The notes: generated by a model from the sequence alone, not told the origin. A DNA stretch of 64,000 bases from Paulinella micropora (GCA_019918135.1 WBZZ01001272.1:132086-196085); one strand, 5' to 3'; shown: positions 31,950 to 46,208, numbered from the stretch's first letter. Translations and numbers: made by a program.

Positions 31950-34900
31950 ATGGATTACAAATACGCGAAGCACGGAGCTACCACTGTGGCCCTTATGGGA
32001 CAAGGTAGAATCGCCGAAGACCTGGACAATCCCCGTGGGAATGCCTCTTCGACGGGCTCTGGCCCGATGTCCCAGGATGGGAGGATGAGGGCTCGCGTAT
32101 ATGACGGAATTCCTGAACCACGTGGAGAGGCTATCTTAGCTGCGCCTCATCCTTCCTCCCCAAACCTGGCACACGGGTCGGCGCTTCAACATAAGGCGAG
32201 CGGCGCTATATGGCAGATGGCACCGCCGCCTCGACAGTACCGGCGGGTAGATCGGTACGACAAGGACGGGTGTAATCTGATTGTCTGGGGGCTCTCAGAA
32301 CGCGCCAATCTACAGGAGATCGCCTCCAACATGAGCGGTCTTGGTCTGGTGGTCCCGGTAATGGAGTGGCAAGGCCAGCGAATGTCTCGTCACCTGGAGC
32401 TGGTCTACGAGGACGATGACAGCAGGCAGACGGCGTTGCAGCAACTCAAACATCTCAAAATTTTCGGCAGAGGGGTCAATGTGGCCCTTGAGCGCAGGTT
32501 CAGGGACAGGGAACGTGTCCGAAGGCTTATTCGCACCCATCTGCGTGGGGAAGCGGCGGTCCGGAAGGAGGAAGCTGCGACGGGATCTCGCGTCTTGCCT
32601 CTGCATGAAGAATGTGTTGATGATGTGCAGGTGGTGTCTTCGAAATTGGCTGCCGATGCACCTGAGTGTGTGTCTGAGTGTGCTGATGTGCAGGTGGTGC
32701 CCCTGCATTCGGCGGTCAGTGCAGTGGGGGACCAACCTGCGCAAGCACCTGCAGAGGGGGGCAGCACGAGGGCGGAAGCCAAGCGCTGCCGTCGGGTCCG
32801 GAAACGAGCCAAGAAGCACCGCTCCAAGCAGTTCGATACCGGCTTCAAGCTACTCGTCGCGAGTCACAACTGGCAGGGTAAAACGGGATACGACAACGTA
32901 GGCACGGCGGAATGGGCATCATTCTACAAGCACGAGGGCTGGCTAGTCATCGGGGCTCAGGAGCACCGCATGGGCAAGAAGCAACTTTCCAAATGCAGCC
33001 TGGATGGATTCCGGATTTTTGGAAAACCTGCGGAGGTCAGCGAGAAAAATCGCTGCAAGGGTGGGGTTCTATTCGCGGTGGCTAACTTCCTTGGTCCGTA
33101 TTGCAACCTGGTGTCAGCCCCCGTCGACCACCGGCAGCAAGTGTGGCTGCGTATCGCCTCGGGTGTTACCGGCGCTCAGGATATCTATGTGGGCAACGGC
33201 TACTTTCCCCAGGAAACGCAGGAAGAAGAGTCGTCAGAGGCGTATGCGCAGCTATAGCTTTTTTTTGGAGCCAAAGGTCTTGTGGTCACGGTGGCGGATG
33301 CCAACGCGAAGCTCGGGCCGGCATGCAGCCGAAAAGAGGAGGGCATCGTCGGTCAGCACGGGGAGGTCGATGATAAGGGAGCACCGGTACGTTCGGAGAA
33401 CGGCAAGAGACTCGCGGCTGTCCTCGTCGCCACGGGCCTGCGAAATCTGAGCGGCTTCTCGTGCCCAGTGGAAGGGTCCTACTGGTGGTCCCGGCGTGAG
33501 CAGCGCGGCATGGGCACAGGCAAGCACCTCCTCGATTACATCTGCGCGTCGCCTGGCTTGGCATCTGGAGCAAAGTTCGGAGTATGCGAAGATGATCTTG
33601 ATACGGACCACAAAGCAGTATGGGCCGAACTGACGTGGAGCGGCCAGCGCCGACCAAAGCGGGCTGCGAAACCTTACAGGTCCTTTCGTGTTGATAAGCT
33701 TATTGGTGCTGGTGTCTCGGGTAATGATCACGCTGCGAAGCAAGCGCTGGATTATCTACGCGACAAGTTTGATGACGTATTCCAGCATTGCCTACAGAAG
33801 CTTGGAGTGCATCAGCTGCCTGAGCTTGACCTATCGGGTGGTGCCGACAGCCAACGGGTGGTAGATGACGTCACCGAGCGAGTGGCGCAGTCCTTCCGAA
33901 TGGCGGCGCACCGGGTCCTTGGCTCCAGATGTATACGACCCCGTTTCCCCAACAATTGGTTCGACGGGGAGCTAAAGGAGCTCATTCAACAGCGCCGGGA
34001 GGCCTACGCAGCATACAGGAGGGATGAATCGAATGCGGAAGCCCGTCTGAATTGGCTACGGCTCCGCAAGCAAATTCGGAAGGCAACTCGGGCCAAGAAG
34101 TCCGCCTCCTTCAAGCAAGTGCAGCAAGAAGCGGTCAAATGTCAACGCGAGCAATCCTCAAAGCGCTTTTGGCTACTCGCGAAGCGGCTTGGCGGGGCAC
34201 GCAGAACAAAGGTCTCCGCGCCGGTGCAAAGGGAGGATGGCTCACTGGCGTGTACGCTGCCGGAAAAGGTCGCTCGGTGGGAGGAATTCCGGAAAAATTC
34301 GGTGAAGCCACGGGAAAATCCGGCAAGTGCGGCTGTTGTGGAGTGCTGTGCAGAAGCAGGCTCGCTGGAGTGGGAGGAAGCCGAAGCTAAGCGGCAGTTC
34401 CACTGGAACGATCGCTTCAGAGATGAGGTGGCCCGGGCTATGAAGGAGCACGAAGTAGGTGAAGACACTTGCGAAGAGCTGGACAAGCCGTTCACGCAAG
34501 AGGAGGTCCTTGCAAGGCAACGTGCCCTGAATAACCACAAAGCTTGTGGCGAGGACAAAGTGAAGAACGAGATGCTCAAGTATGGCGGCGCCTACATCAA
34601 TGGCTACTTAACGCAGTACTTCAACTGGATTCGAGAAGCCGAGAGGACTCCAAAAGCTTGGGGCAAGGGAATCATCGTCAATATCCCCAAGGGTGGGGAT
34701 CCTACGGATCCTGACAACTGGAGGGATATCTCGATTATTAGTTGCCTTGGTAAGCTGTATCTGTCCTTATTAGCTACTCGTCTAACGCTCTTCGTGGATG
34801 GCCCGGATAAGCTACGTCCAGAGCAGGGAGGCTTCCGCCCGGGGCGTCGCACTACGGATCATGTCTTTACCCTTTGGCAGAGGTTGAAGGGGCGTCAGAA

Positions 34901-36832
34901 GCAGAAGCGGGAGTCGTATGTCCTGTTCGTCGATCTACGCAAGGCTTTCCCGTCTGTTTGGAGAGATGGCCTATTTGAGAGGCTCTGGAAGCTGGGTGTA
35001 AGGGGCAAGTTCTGGCGCACGCTACGCAGGTGCTACGAGCAGACTTCGTCGCAAGTGCTAGTTGATGGAGCACTCACCCCCGAAGTACTGGAGGGTGTAG
35101 GCGTCCAACAGGGGTCCCCTCTCTCTCCCACACTCTTCAACGTCTTTATGGATGAGCTGTGTGATCGGCTGGCGAGTGCCCTCAAGATCACGGATGTGAA
35201 GCGGCTGAACGACATCAAGGCACTTCTATACGCGGACGACGTGGCCCTCATCGCTCACAGTCGCACCGAGCTCCAGAAGATGGTCAATGTTGTGGCCAAG
35301 TTCGCGGAAGATTACCGGCTGGAAGTCAACTTGAAGCCCGGCAAGACGGAAAGCATGCCCATTTACACGTCGAGCAAGGCGAAACGACCAAGTATCAGGG
35401 AGCGAGGTGAGCCCGTGGTGTGGTTTCGCGGCCAGAAGCACCAGTCAGTACAAGTACCTGGGAGTGGTTATCACCGACGACCTGAAGTGGAAGGAGCAGG
35501 CCCTGCGGGCTACGCGTGTCACTGAAGTCGCCACCGCAGGTTGGTACTCTTTGTGGTGTACAGGTGAGATAGAAGCTAGGTATCGTCTCATGTGCTGGAA
35601 TCAACTTGTGGGGGCCAAGCTGAAGTACGCCTTCGATGTCTGGCGTGCCCCGTATCGCAGCTCACCAAGCTGGAGGCAGCAATGCTGCGCCCCATGAGGA
35701 TGATTCTCGGCATCAGCCCTAAGACAGGCAAGTGGATTACACTCTTTCTGGCGCGCTCTTTGAGTGCGGAGCGTTGCGGCGGGCGGCGCAACTGAAGTTC
35801 TATGGACGGCTGCGTGTTCTACCGGAGGAGCGATTTCCTGTCATCGCATCTCAAGTCAAATCCGACTGGACTGCGGAGGCCGAAGGCGCTATCAGGGACT
35901 CAATGGATCTACAACAAGGGCTTCAGGAGCTCCTAAATAGCTCCGAGAAGGACCTTGAGGGTTGGAGTTCGACTGTGGACAAGTGGGCCCTTCAGCAGGA
36001 CGTCAAGATGGTGCAGCAACTGATGTGGGACAAGCGAGAGGCAGGCAGCGATCTTACTGATGGCCTGCGAGTCATCCTAAGACAAGTCTTTGGAACTAAG
36101 GAGTTCCCAAGATGGGTAGCCCTTGATGATGCGCATTATAATCTGCTTCGGAGAAGGTTGCTCAGCTGCAACAACCGCCTTCGGTTGTACCGCAGCAAGT
36201 TGGTCAGTGGCATGTCCCCTCGCTGCTTCTGTTGTCATGATGATGTCAATGAGTCCCTTGCGCACTTCTTATGGGATTGCCCCATGCATAAGGGGAGACG
36301 TAAGCAGCTGTTGCTGAGTATGCAGAGGCTCGGTGGCATGGCTGTGGGGGGTACTGAGGGGGATGGAGGGAGTGAGGAGGGTGGTGAGGTCGTAGGCGGT
36401 GAGGTTGTGGTGGAGGATGTGTTGCTTGGGCGGGAGCGGGAGGGCTCTGTGCGGCAGGGTTGGGATGATATGTCGCCTGTGGATCAATCACGATTGTTTT
36501 GTAAGCTTTTTCAGGGGAAGTCGCGCTTCCGCAGTAACTTTAGGCTTGCTGCGTTGTTAGGGGTTACAGCGTTGCGTCCCCTCCAAAGTTGGATGTGTTG
36601 TTTGGATCATATGTGTCTGAGTGTTGGTCTGCTAGGGAGGGTAAAAGGGAGGAGCTTGGGGTGGAGGATGGGGGCGAGGAGGTGATTGACCTCACTGAGG
36701 TTCCATCAGCTTCTGTCCCACCCTCTCCCCAAGTGACGTTGATGTTGCGCGGCGCGGCCGTCCGCGCAGTGTGGACGTCCTGGCTAGAGAGAGGGGTTCG
36801 GGAGCGCAGCATAGTGTCTCCGAGTTCTTCTC
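31950..36832 (+). pseudogene. LINE1 (left arm): RRM-like, endonuclease, RT, zinc knuckle; degenerate
   Basis: Non-LTR retrotransposon polyprotein. The first ATG is at 31950. An RRM-like segment (LIVWGLSERANL ... KIFGRGVNVALERRFRDRE) comes first. The APE-type endonuclease has GAQEHR, VTVADANAKLG (GDFN position), HLLDYICASPG and DTDHKAVW. RT has PKAWGKGIIVNIPKGGDP, LRPEQGGFRPGRRTTD, FVDLRKAFPSVWR, QQGSPLSPTLFNVFMDEL and YADD (35229-35240). A Cys/His knuckle (CFCCHDDVNESLAHFLWDC) and a tail with VIDLT (36682-36696), RGRP and a QxxVxxFF box (36807-36830) follow. Damage: an in-frame TAG at 33255, frameshifts near 35440, 35650, 35735 and 36580, and one more inside the tail. The 3' end is cut at 36832, where palindrome homology stops. 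The mirrored copy keeps a full 3' end. Confidence 0.88.
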
Positions 36833-36884
36833 TTTATTATTATTGCTACAACTACCGCCACCACGAATACCAAAACTCCTACTG

Positions 36885-36916
<32 letters not shown>

Positions 36917-36939
36917 GCTACTACTTATGCTGCTGCCTT

Positions 36940-36972
<33 letters not shown>

Positions 36973-37290
36973 CGTCCTTTCAGGATTCATTAAAATATGT
37001 AATCAGGATCAGCTGTCGACCGTCACCCGTCCCTGCACCACCTCGGTGACCCCTCCCGGAACCCCTCCCGAAACCCGTCCCGGACCTGTTCCTGACCCGT
37101 CCCGGAACCCGTCCCGGAACCCGTCCTTTCAGGATTCATTACAAATATGTAATCAGGATCAGCTGTCGACCGTCACCCGTCCCGGGACCCCCTCGGTGAC
37201 CCCTCCCGGAACCCCTCCCGAAACCCGTCCCGGAAACTGTCCTTTCAGGATTCTTCCTTAAAATATGTAATCAGGATCAGCTGTGAGCGG
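36833..37290 (+). repeat. Palindrome spacer, part 1: ACT microsatellite and three tandem R4 units
   Basis: Begins ATTATTATTGCTACAACTACCGCC, a relative of 29930-29980, then ACT units. Three tandem R4 units of about 117-150 bp follow, each starting with TGTCCTTTCAGGATTC or CGTCCTTTCAGGATTC (36973, 37123, 37240) and carrying ATATGTAATCAGGATCAGCTG. No gene. Confidence 0.75.
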
Positions 37291-37401
37291 TCTAGTATAT
37301 TCTGAAAAAGATTACTGAGATAATTTCAAAGTCTATCCTTGACCTCACCAAGACCCCTCCCGGGACACAATTATTCATGGTTAATAATGATGATGATGAC
37401 G

Positions 37402-37472
<71 letters not shown>
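37291..37472. other. Palindrome spacer, part 2: unique sequence and (AAT)n
   Basis: 37291-37383 is a short single-copy stretch, the only part of the palindrome centre not repeated elsewhere in the window. From 37384 it passes through ATG-rich units into about 28 AAT units. Confidence 0.7.
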
Positions 37473-37473
<1 letters not shown>

Positions 37474-37647
37474 GTGTATCTCCTGCCAATTGCTGAGCCA
37501 AAAGGCCATGTGCATCCAGTCCTCCATTCCATAAGGAAAGTCTCCACACCAATCGGTGGAATAAAGGAAGTGACGGCATAGAACATTACTCTAGGAGCTT
37601 TATACCAATCAGCCCATGGAAAGGACCGATGGCCTATGTACTCCCTA

Positions 37648-37648
<1 letters not shown>
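37473..37648 (-). repeat. Repeat R1, reverse copy in the palindrome spacer
   Basis: Same 173-bp unit as 30555-30727 in reverse orientation, between AAT tracts (tail at 37384-37472, further tract 37649-37706). A few base differences from the copies in the arms; closer to the 61663 copy (CCATGGAAAGGACC in both, reading reverse). Confidence 0.75.
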
Positions 37649-37705
<57 letters not shown>

Positions 37706-37706
37706 T
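37649..37706 (-). repeat. (AAT)n tail of LINE1, right arm
   Basis: About 19 AAT units (ATT in the sense of LINE1) directly after the LINE1 3' module, so the tract is the LINE tail. Confidence 0.85.
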
Positions 37707-40700
37707 GCTTCCTCAGACGATAGCATCAGATCCAGATCCTGGACATGTGCCTCGATTGGGTCACCGGGGTCCGCCGATCCGAACGCATTGTCCGAACACC
37801 AAACAGACATAGCAGCAACAGCAACAGCAGTGCCAGATGGGGGCTGTGAAAGTGCATGAAGAGCTAGATGCGAGGGTGTTAGCTGAAGAGAAGAACTCGG
37901 AGACACTACGCTGCGCTCCCGAACCCCTCTCTCTAGCCAGGGCGTCCACACTGCGCGGACGGCCGCGCCGCGCAACATCAACGTCACTTGGGGGAGAGGG
38001 TGGGACAGAAGCTGATGGAACCTCAGTGAGGTCAATCACCTCCTCGCACCTATCCTCCACCCCAAGCTCCTCCCTTTTACCCTCCCTAGCAGACCAACAC
38101 TCAGACACATATGATCCAAACAACACATCCAACTTTGGAGGGGGACGCAACGCTGTAACCCCTTACAACGCAGCAAGCCTAAAGTTACTGCGGAAGCGCG
38201 ACTTCCCCTGAAAAAGCTTACAAAACAATCGTGATTGATCCACAGGCGACATATCATCCCAACCCTGCCGCACAGAGCCCTCCCGCTCCCGCCCAAGCAA
38301 CACATCCTCCACCACAACCTCACCGCCTACGACCTCACCACCCTCCTCACTCCCTCCATCCCCCTCAGTACCCCCCACAGCCATGCCACCGAGCCTCTGC
38401 ATACTCAGCAACAGCTGCTTACGTCTCCCCTTATGCATGGGGCAATCCCATAAGAAGTGCGCAAGGGACTCATTGACATCATCATGACAACAGAAGCAGC
38501 GAGGGGACATGCCACTGACCAACTTGCTGCGGTACAACCGAAGGCGGTTGTTGCAGCTGAGCAACCTTCTCCGAAGCAGATTATAATGCGCATCATCAAG
38601 GGCTACCCATCTTGGGAACTCCTTAGTTCCAAAGACTTGTCTTAGGATGACTCGCAGGCCATCAGTAAGATCGCTGCCTGCCTCTCGCTTGTCCCACATC
38701 AGTTGCTGCACCATCTTGACGTCCTGCTGAAGGGCCCACTTGTCCACAGTCGAACTCCAACCCTCAAGGTCCTTCTCGGAGCTATTTAGGAGCTCCTGAA
38801 GCCCTTGTTGTAGATCCATTGAGTCCCTGATAGCGCCTTCGGCCTCCGCAGTCCAGTCGGATTTGACTTGAGATGCGATGACAGGAAATCGCTCCTCCGG
38901 TAGAACACGCAGCCGTCCATAGAACTTCAGTTGCGCCGCCCGCCGCAACGCTCCGCACTCAAAGAGCGCGCCAGAAAGAGTGTAATCCACTTGCCTGTCT
39001 TAGGGCTGATGCCGAGAATCATCCTCATGGGGCGCAGCATTGCTGCCTCCAGCTTGGTGAGCTGCGATACGGGGCACGCCAGACATCGAAGGCGTACTTC
39101 AGCTTGGCCCCCACAAGTTGATTCCAGCACATGAGACGATACCTAGCTTCTATCTCACCTGTACACCACAAAGAGTACCAACCTGCGGTGGCGACTTCAG
39201 TGACACGCGTAACCCGCAGGGCCTGCTCCTTCCACTTCAGGTCGTCGGTGATAACCACTCCCAGGTACTTGTACTGACTGGTGCTTCTGGCCGCGAAACC
39301 ACACCACGGGCTCACCTCGCTCCCTGATACTTGGTCGTTTCGCCTTGCTCGACGTGTAAATGGGCATGCTTTCCGTCTTGCCGGGCTTCAAGTTGACTTC
39401 CAGCCGGTAATCTTCCGCGAACTTGGCCACAACATTGACCATCTTCTGGAGCTCGGTGCGACTGTGAGCGATGAGGGCCACGTCGTCCGCGTATAGAAGT
39501 GCCTTGATGTCGTTCAGCCGCTTCACATCCGTGATCTTGAGGGCACTCGCCAGCCGATCACACAGCTCATCCATAAAGACGTTGAAGAGTGTGGGAGAGA
39601 GAGGGGACCCCTGTTGGACGCCTACACCCTCCAGTACTTCGGGGGTGAGTGCTCCATCAACTAGCACTTGCGACGAAGTCTGCTCGTAGCACCTGCGTAG
39701 CGTGCGCCAGAACTTGCCCCTTACACCCAGCTTCCAGAGCCTCTCAAATAGGCCATCTCTCCAAACAGACGGGAAAGCCTTGCGTAGATCGACGAACAGG
39801 ACATACGACTCCCGCTTCTGCTTCTGACGCCCCTTCAACCTCTGCCAAAGGGTAAAGACATGATCCGTAGTGCGACGCCCCGGGCGGAAGCCTCCCTGCT
39901 CTGGACGTAGCTTATCCGGGCCATCCACGAAGAGCGTTAGACGAGTAGCTAATAAGGACAGATACAGCTTACCAAGGCAACTAATAATCGAGATATCCCT
40001 CCAGTTGTCAGGATCCGTAGGATCCCCACCCTTGGGGATATTGACGATGATTCCCTTGCCCCAAGCTTTTGGAGTCCTCTCGGCTTCTCGAATCCAGTTG
40101 AAGTACTGCGTTAAGTAGCCATTGATGTAGGCGCCGCCATACTTGAGCATCTCGTTCTTCACTTTGTCCTCGCCACAAGCTTTGTGGTTATTCAGGGCAC
40201 GTTGCCTTGCAAGGACCTCCTCTTGCGTGAACGGCTTGTCCAGCTCTTCGCAAGTGTCTTCACCTACTTCGTGCTCCTTCATAGCCCGGGCCACCTCATC
40301 TCTGAAGCGATCGTTCCAGTGGAACTGCCGCTTAGCTTCGGCTTCCTCCCACTCCAGCGAGCCTGCTTCTGCACAGCACTCCACAACAGCCGCACTTGCC
40401 GGATTTTCCCGTGGCTTCACCGAATTTTTCCGGAATTCCTCCCACCGAGCGACCTTTTCCGGCAGCGTACACGCCAGTGAGCCATCCTCCCTTTGCACCG
40501 GCGCGGAGACCTTTGTTCTGCGTGCCCCGCCAAGCCGCTTCGCGAGTAGCCAAAAGCGCTTGAGGATTGCTCGCGTTGACATTTGACCGCTTCTTCCTGC
40601 ACTTGCTTGAAGGAGGCGGACTTCTTGGCCCGAGTTGCCTTCCGAATTTGCTTGCGGAGCCGTAGCCAATTCAGACGGGCTTCCGCATTCGATTCATCCC

Positions 40701-42771
40701 TCCTGTATGCTGCGTAGGCCTCCCGGCGCTGTTGAATGAGCTCCTTTAGCTCCCCGTCGAACCAATTGTTGGGGAAACGGGGTCGTATACATCTGGAGCC
40801 AAGGACCCGGTGCGCCGCCATTCGGAAGGACTGCGCCACTCGCTCGGTGACGTCATCTACCACCCGTTGGCTGTCGGCACCACCCGATAGGTCAAGCTCA
40901 GGCAGCTGATGCACTCCAAGCTTCTGTAGGCAATGCTGGAATACGTCATCAAACTTGTCGCGTAGATAATCCAGCGCTTGCTTCGCAGCGTGATCATTAC
41001 CCGAGACACCAGCACCAATAAGCTTATCAACACGAAAGGACCTGTAAGGTTTCGCAGCCCGCTTTGGTCGGCGCTGGCCGCTCCACGTCAGTTCGGCCCA
41101 TACTGCTTTGTGGTCCGTATCAAGATCATCTTCGCATACTCCGAACTTTGCTCCAGATGCCAAGCCAGGCGACGCGCAGATGTAATCGAGGAGGTGCTTG
41201 CCTGTGCCCATGCCGCGCTGCTCACGCCGGGACCACCAGTAGGACCCTTCCACTGGGCACGAGAAGCCGCTCAGATTTCGCAGGCCCGTGGCGACGAGGA
41301 CAGCCGCGAGTCTCTTGCCGTTCTCCGAACGTACCGGTGCTCCCTTATCATCGACCTCCCCGTGCTGACCGACGATGCCCTCCTCTTTTCGGCTGCATGC
41401 CGGCCCGAGCTTCGCGTTGGCATCCGCCACCGTGACCACAAGACCTTTGGCTCCAAAAAAAAGCTATAGCTGCGCATACGCCTCTGACGACTCTTCTTCC
41501 TGCGTTTCCTGGGGAAAGTAGCCGTTGCCCACATAGATATCCTGAGCGCCGGTAACACCCGAGGCGATACGCAGCCACACTTGCTGCCGGTGGTCGACGG
41601 GGGCTGACACCAGGTTGCAATACGGACCAAGGAAGTTAGCCACCGCGAATAGAACCCCACCCTTGCAGCGATTTTTCTCGCTGACCTCCGCAGGTTTTCC
41701 AAAAATCCGGAATCCATCCAGGCTGCATTTGGAAAGTTGCTTCTTGCCCATGCGGTGCTCCTGAGCCCCGATGACTAGCCAGCCCTCGTGCTTGTAGAAT
41801 GATGCCCATTCCGCCGTGCCTACGTTGTCGTATCCCGTTTTACCCTGCCAGTTGTGACTCGCGACGAGTAGCTTGAAGCCGGTATCGAACTGCTTGGAGC
41901 GGTGCTTCTTGGCTCGTTTCCGGACCCGACGGCCGCGCTTGGCTTCCGCCCTCGTGCTGCCCCCCTCTGCAGGTGCTTGCGCAGGTTGGTCCCCCACTGC
42001 ACTGACCGCCGAATGCAGGGGCACCACCTGCACATCAGCACACTCAGACACACACTCAGGTGCATCGGCAGCCAATTTCGAAGACACCACCTGCACATCA
42101 TCAACACATTCTTCATGCAGAGGCAAGACGCGAGATCCCGTCGCAGCTTCCTCCTTCCGGACCGCCGCTTCCCCACGCAGATGGGTGCGAATAAGCCTTC
42201 GGACACGTTCCCTGTCCCTGAACCTGCGCTCAAGGGCCACATTGACCCCTCTGCCGAAAAATTTGAGATGTTTGAGTTGCTGCAACGCCGTCTGCCTGCT
42301 GTCATCGTCCTCGTAGACCAGCTCCAGGTGACGAGACATTCGCTGGCCTTGCCACTCCATTACCGGGACCACCAGACCAAGACCGCTCATGTTGGAGGCG
42401 ATCTCCTGTAGATTGGCGCGTTCTGAGAGCCCCCAGACAATCAGATTACACCCGTCCTTGTCGTACCGATCTACCCGCCGGTACTGTCGAGGCGGCGGTG
42501 CCATCTGCCATATAGCGCCGCTCGCCTTATGTTGAAGCGCCGACCCGTGTGCCAGGTTTGGGGAGGAAGGATGAGGCGCAGCTAAGATAGCCTCTCCACG
42601 TGGTTCAGGAATTCCGTCATATACGCGAGCCCTCATCCTCCCATCCTGGGACATCGGGCCAGAGCCCGTCGAAGAGGCATTCCCACGGGGATTGTCCAGG
42701 TCTTCGGCGATTCTACCTTGTCCCATAAGGGCCACAGTGGTAGCTCCGTGCTTCGCGTATTTGTAATCCAT
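37707..42771 (-). pseudogene. LINE1 (right arm): same polyprotein, with complete 3' end
   Basis: Mirror of 31950-36832 with ATG at 42771, in-frame TAG at 41464-41466 and the same old frameshifts. Differences from the left copy: one A missing near 40563, which adds a frameshift before the RT; C/G near 41936; G/C near 40595; A/G near 39211. Near the 3' end it has a TAA (38163-38165) where the left has TTA. It keeps one more C at two C runs (near 38140 and 37993), and so retains the proper frame through the tail: VIDLT at 38025-38039, RGRP near 37960 and QRSVSEFF at 37890-37913. The 3' UTR (about 37760-37707) ends in the shared module GAGGCACATGTCCAGG ... GAGGAAGC and an ATT tail. This is the most complete LINE1 end in the window. 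Confidence 0.88.
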
Positions 42772-43695
42772 TGAGAGTAGTAGACGGCCAATGTCGCTGG
42801 CCGTCACCGCCGCGCCTCTTTACGCGAGGAAAGCGCCCGCCCATGCAAATAGCATCGGCGGTATCTGCAACACACCCTACACGCATTTCCGCCGGTGTCA
42901 CTGGACGCTGCCGCGTCGCTTCGTGCCCTTCGGCGCCCGCCAGCACCCCCAGCGTCGCCAGAACCTGCATCACGCACTACACACGCTCTCCATCGCATCG
43001 CCAACGCCTCTACTCTCATGCCTTATTTCAGCTGCTCCTAACAATACACATCATGAGGTACGGGTGTCCCCGAGTGGAGCCAGATCGGACGGCGTGCCGC
43101 TGAAACTCCTTCCCCCACGTGGGTATAGAAGGCGCGAACCTAGCGGTACCTATAGAGTCTTACAGACAAGTATAGTAATCCCAGCCGAAGCTGCTCAGTT
43201 AGAAATGCAACGGTGGAGGGTGTGAATGCATGGGGCAAGGCACGGCAACGCAGCAAGGCACTGGCAAGGCATTGGGACCGACTGAAGCCCCTCTCCAACC
43301 TGCGCGTCATCATGTATTCCAGTTAGGGAACCCCGAAGAAGCGAAGATAGGGAGGAGACAAAACCCAGATAGGATGAAGATAGGATTAACATGAAGCCGA
43401 AATGGAGCCGAGTTGGAACAGGTCAACTCGGCCCCATCTCGGCTCAATGTGGATCCTATCTTCAACCCATCTCGGTACTGTTTCCTCCGAATGCTCACCT
43501 CAACAAGATCACCAAACCGGAACTGGAAGCCCCCAGGCATTTACTCGGCAGGAAATTCGGCGAAAATGGGCTAACCAGGAAACCAGACCCAAACCAACAG
43601 CCAAGAAAAACGAGCCAACCAACAATCCAACAGACAACCCCACAACCTGCCTGGCCGAACCCCTACCGAGTAAATGCCCAGTTGAGAGTTACGCA
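42772..43695 (-). promoter_or_regulatory. LINE1 5' UTR, right arm
   Basis: Mirror of 31026-31949, including the long hairpin at about 43376-43463. Confidence 0.6.
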
Positions 43696-44228
<533 letters not shown>

Positions 44229-44660
44229 GCAGAAGAAGAATACTGCCCCCCCCCCCACCCGCATTTGCGCACCCTAGGTCGGAGTAAGTCATGGTTTGTG
44301 GGAACGAGGAGGAATTGGAAGCTCCTATTTGCATGGTAGGTAGCCCCAGGCATGATGTTGATGCTGATGTAATGTATTTGGAATAGGCGCAAATAGTTTC
44401 CAAAGGACAGTGTCCCAAACATCAACCACCCACCCCCCCCCCGGGTCAGGAACGGGTCCGGGACGGGTTTCGGGAGGGGTTCCGGGAGGGGTCACCGAGG
44501 GTGTCCCGGGACGAGTGACAGTCGACAGCTGATCCTGATTACATATTCTAATGAATCCTGAAAGGACGGTAGTAAGTAGTAGTAGTAGTAGGAGTAGTAG
44601 TAGTAGTAGTAGTAAAAGAAGCAGCATAAGTAGTAGTAGCAGTAGTAGTAGCAGCAGCAC

Positions 44661-44704
<44 letters not shown>

Positions 44705-44778
44705 GTAGTATTAGTAGTAGTAGCAGAAGCAGGAGTTTTGGTATTCGTGGTGGTGGTAGTAGTAGCAATAATAATAAC

Positions 44779-44817
<39 letters not shown>
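44229..44817 (-). repeat. Right-arm R4 copy and compound microsatellite
   Basis: R4 copy 44229-44568 and AGT/AAT trinucleotide block 44569-44817, mirroring 29885-30480; the AAT part is two units shorter than in the left arm. Confidence 0.8.
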
Positions 44818-44821
<4 letters not shown>

Positions 44822-45462
44822 CATGTCTGCATGTCTGCATGTCTGCATGTCTGCATGTCTGCATGTCTGCATGTCTGCATGTCTGCATGTATGCATGTAT
44901 GCATGTATGCATGTATGCATGTATGCATGTAATATGCATGTATGCATATATGAAAGTATGTATGTATGCATGTATGCATGTATGCATGTATGCATGTATG
45001 CATGTATGCATGTATGCATGTATGCATGTATGCATGTATGCATGTATGCATGTACGCATGTACGCGTTTACGCATGTATGCATGTATGCATGTACGCATG
45101 TACGCATGTACGCATGTACGCATGTACGCATGTACGCATGTATGCATGTATGCATGTATGCATGTATGCATGTATGCATGTATGCATGTATGCATGTATG
45201 CATGTATGCATGTATGCATGTATGCGTGTATGCATGTATGCATGTATGCATGTATGCATGTATGCATGTATGCATGTATGCATGTATGCATGTATGCATG
45301 TATGCATGTATGCATGTATGCATGTATGCATGTATGCATGTATGCATGTATGCATGTATGCATGTATGCATGTATGCATGTATGCATGTATGCATGTATG
45401 CATTTATGTATCTATGCATGTACGCATCTATGCATGTATGCATGTATGCATGTATGCATACA
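44818..45462 (-). repeat. Right-arm 8-bp minisatellite (GTATGCAT)
   Basis: Mirror of 29247-29884 with the same block order (GTCTGCAT, GTATGCAT, GTACGCAT, GTATGCAT). It lacks the interruption that the left array has near 29390, a sign of array turnover after duplication or of assembly slippage. Confidence 0.95.
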
Positions 45463-45487
45463 AATAATAATAATAATAATAATAATA

Positions 45488-45715
45488 GTGCTTCTCTGTC
45501 AATGGCTGATGCATTTCTGCACATGCGCCTCCATCGTCTCACCCGTGAGGGGAGTACGAAGAATTGACGATAAGCTCTAATGACACCCCCGCAAGGGCAG
45601 TTCCAACACTTCCAGACGGACCGGTATGTTCAATGAAAATACTGGTCCGGACGGACCGGTATGTTCAATGAAAATACTGGTGGCACCGACGGGAATCAAA
45701 CTGGCGACAGGGCCC
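45488..45715 (-). repeat. SINE, right-arm copy (5'-truncated)
   Basis: Mirror of 28993-29219, including the tandem duplication of the CCAGTATTTTCATTGAAC segment. Confidence 0.8.

Positions 45716-46208
<493 letters not shown>

Noticed and set aside
32310..32901. ORFs of 140-170 codons overlapping LINE1 in other frames
   Set aside because: They are shadows of the LINE1 coding frame with composition expected from its codon bias.
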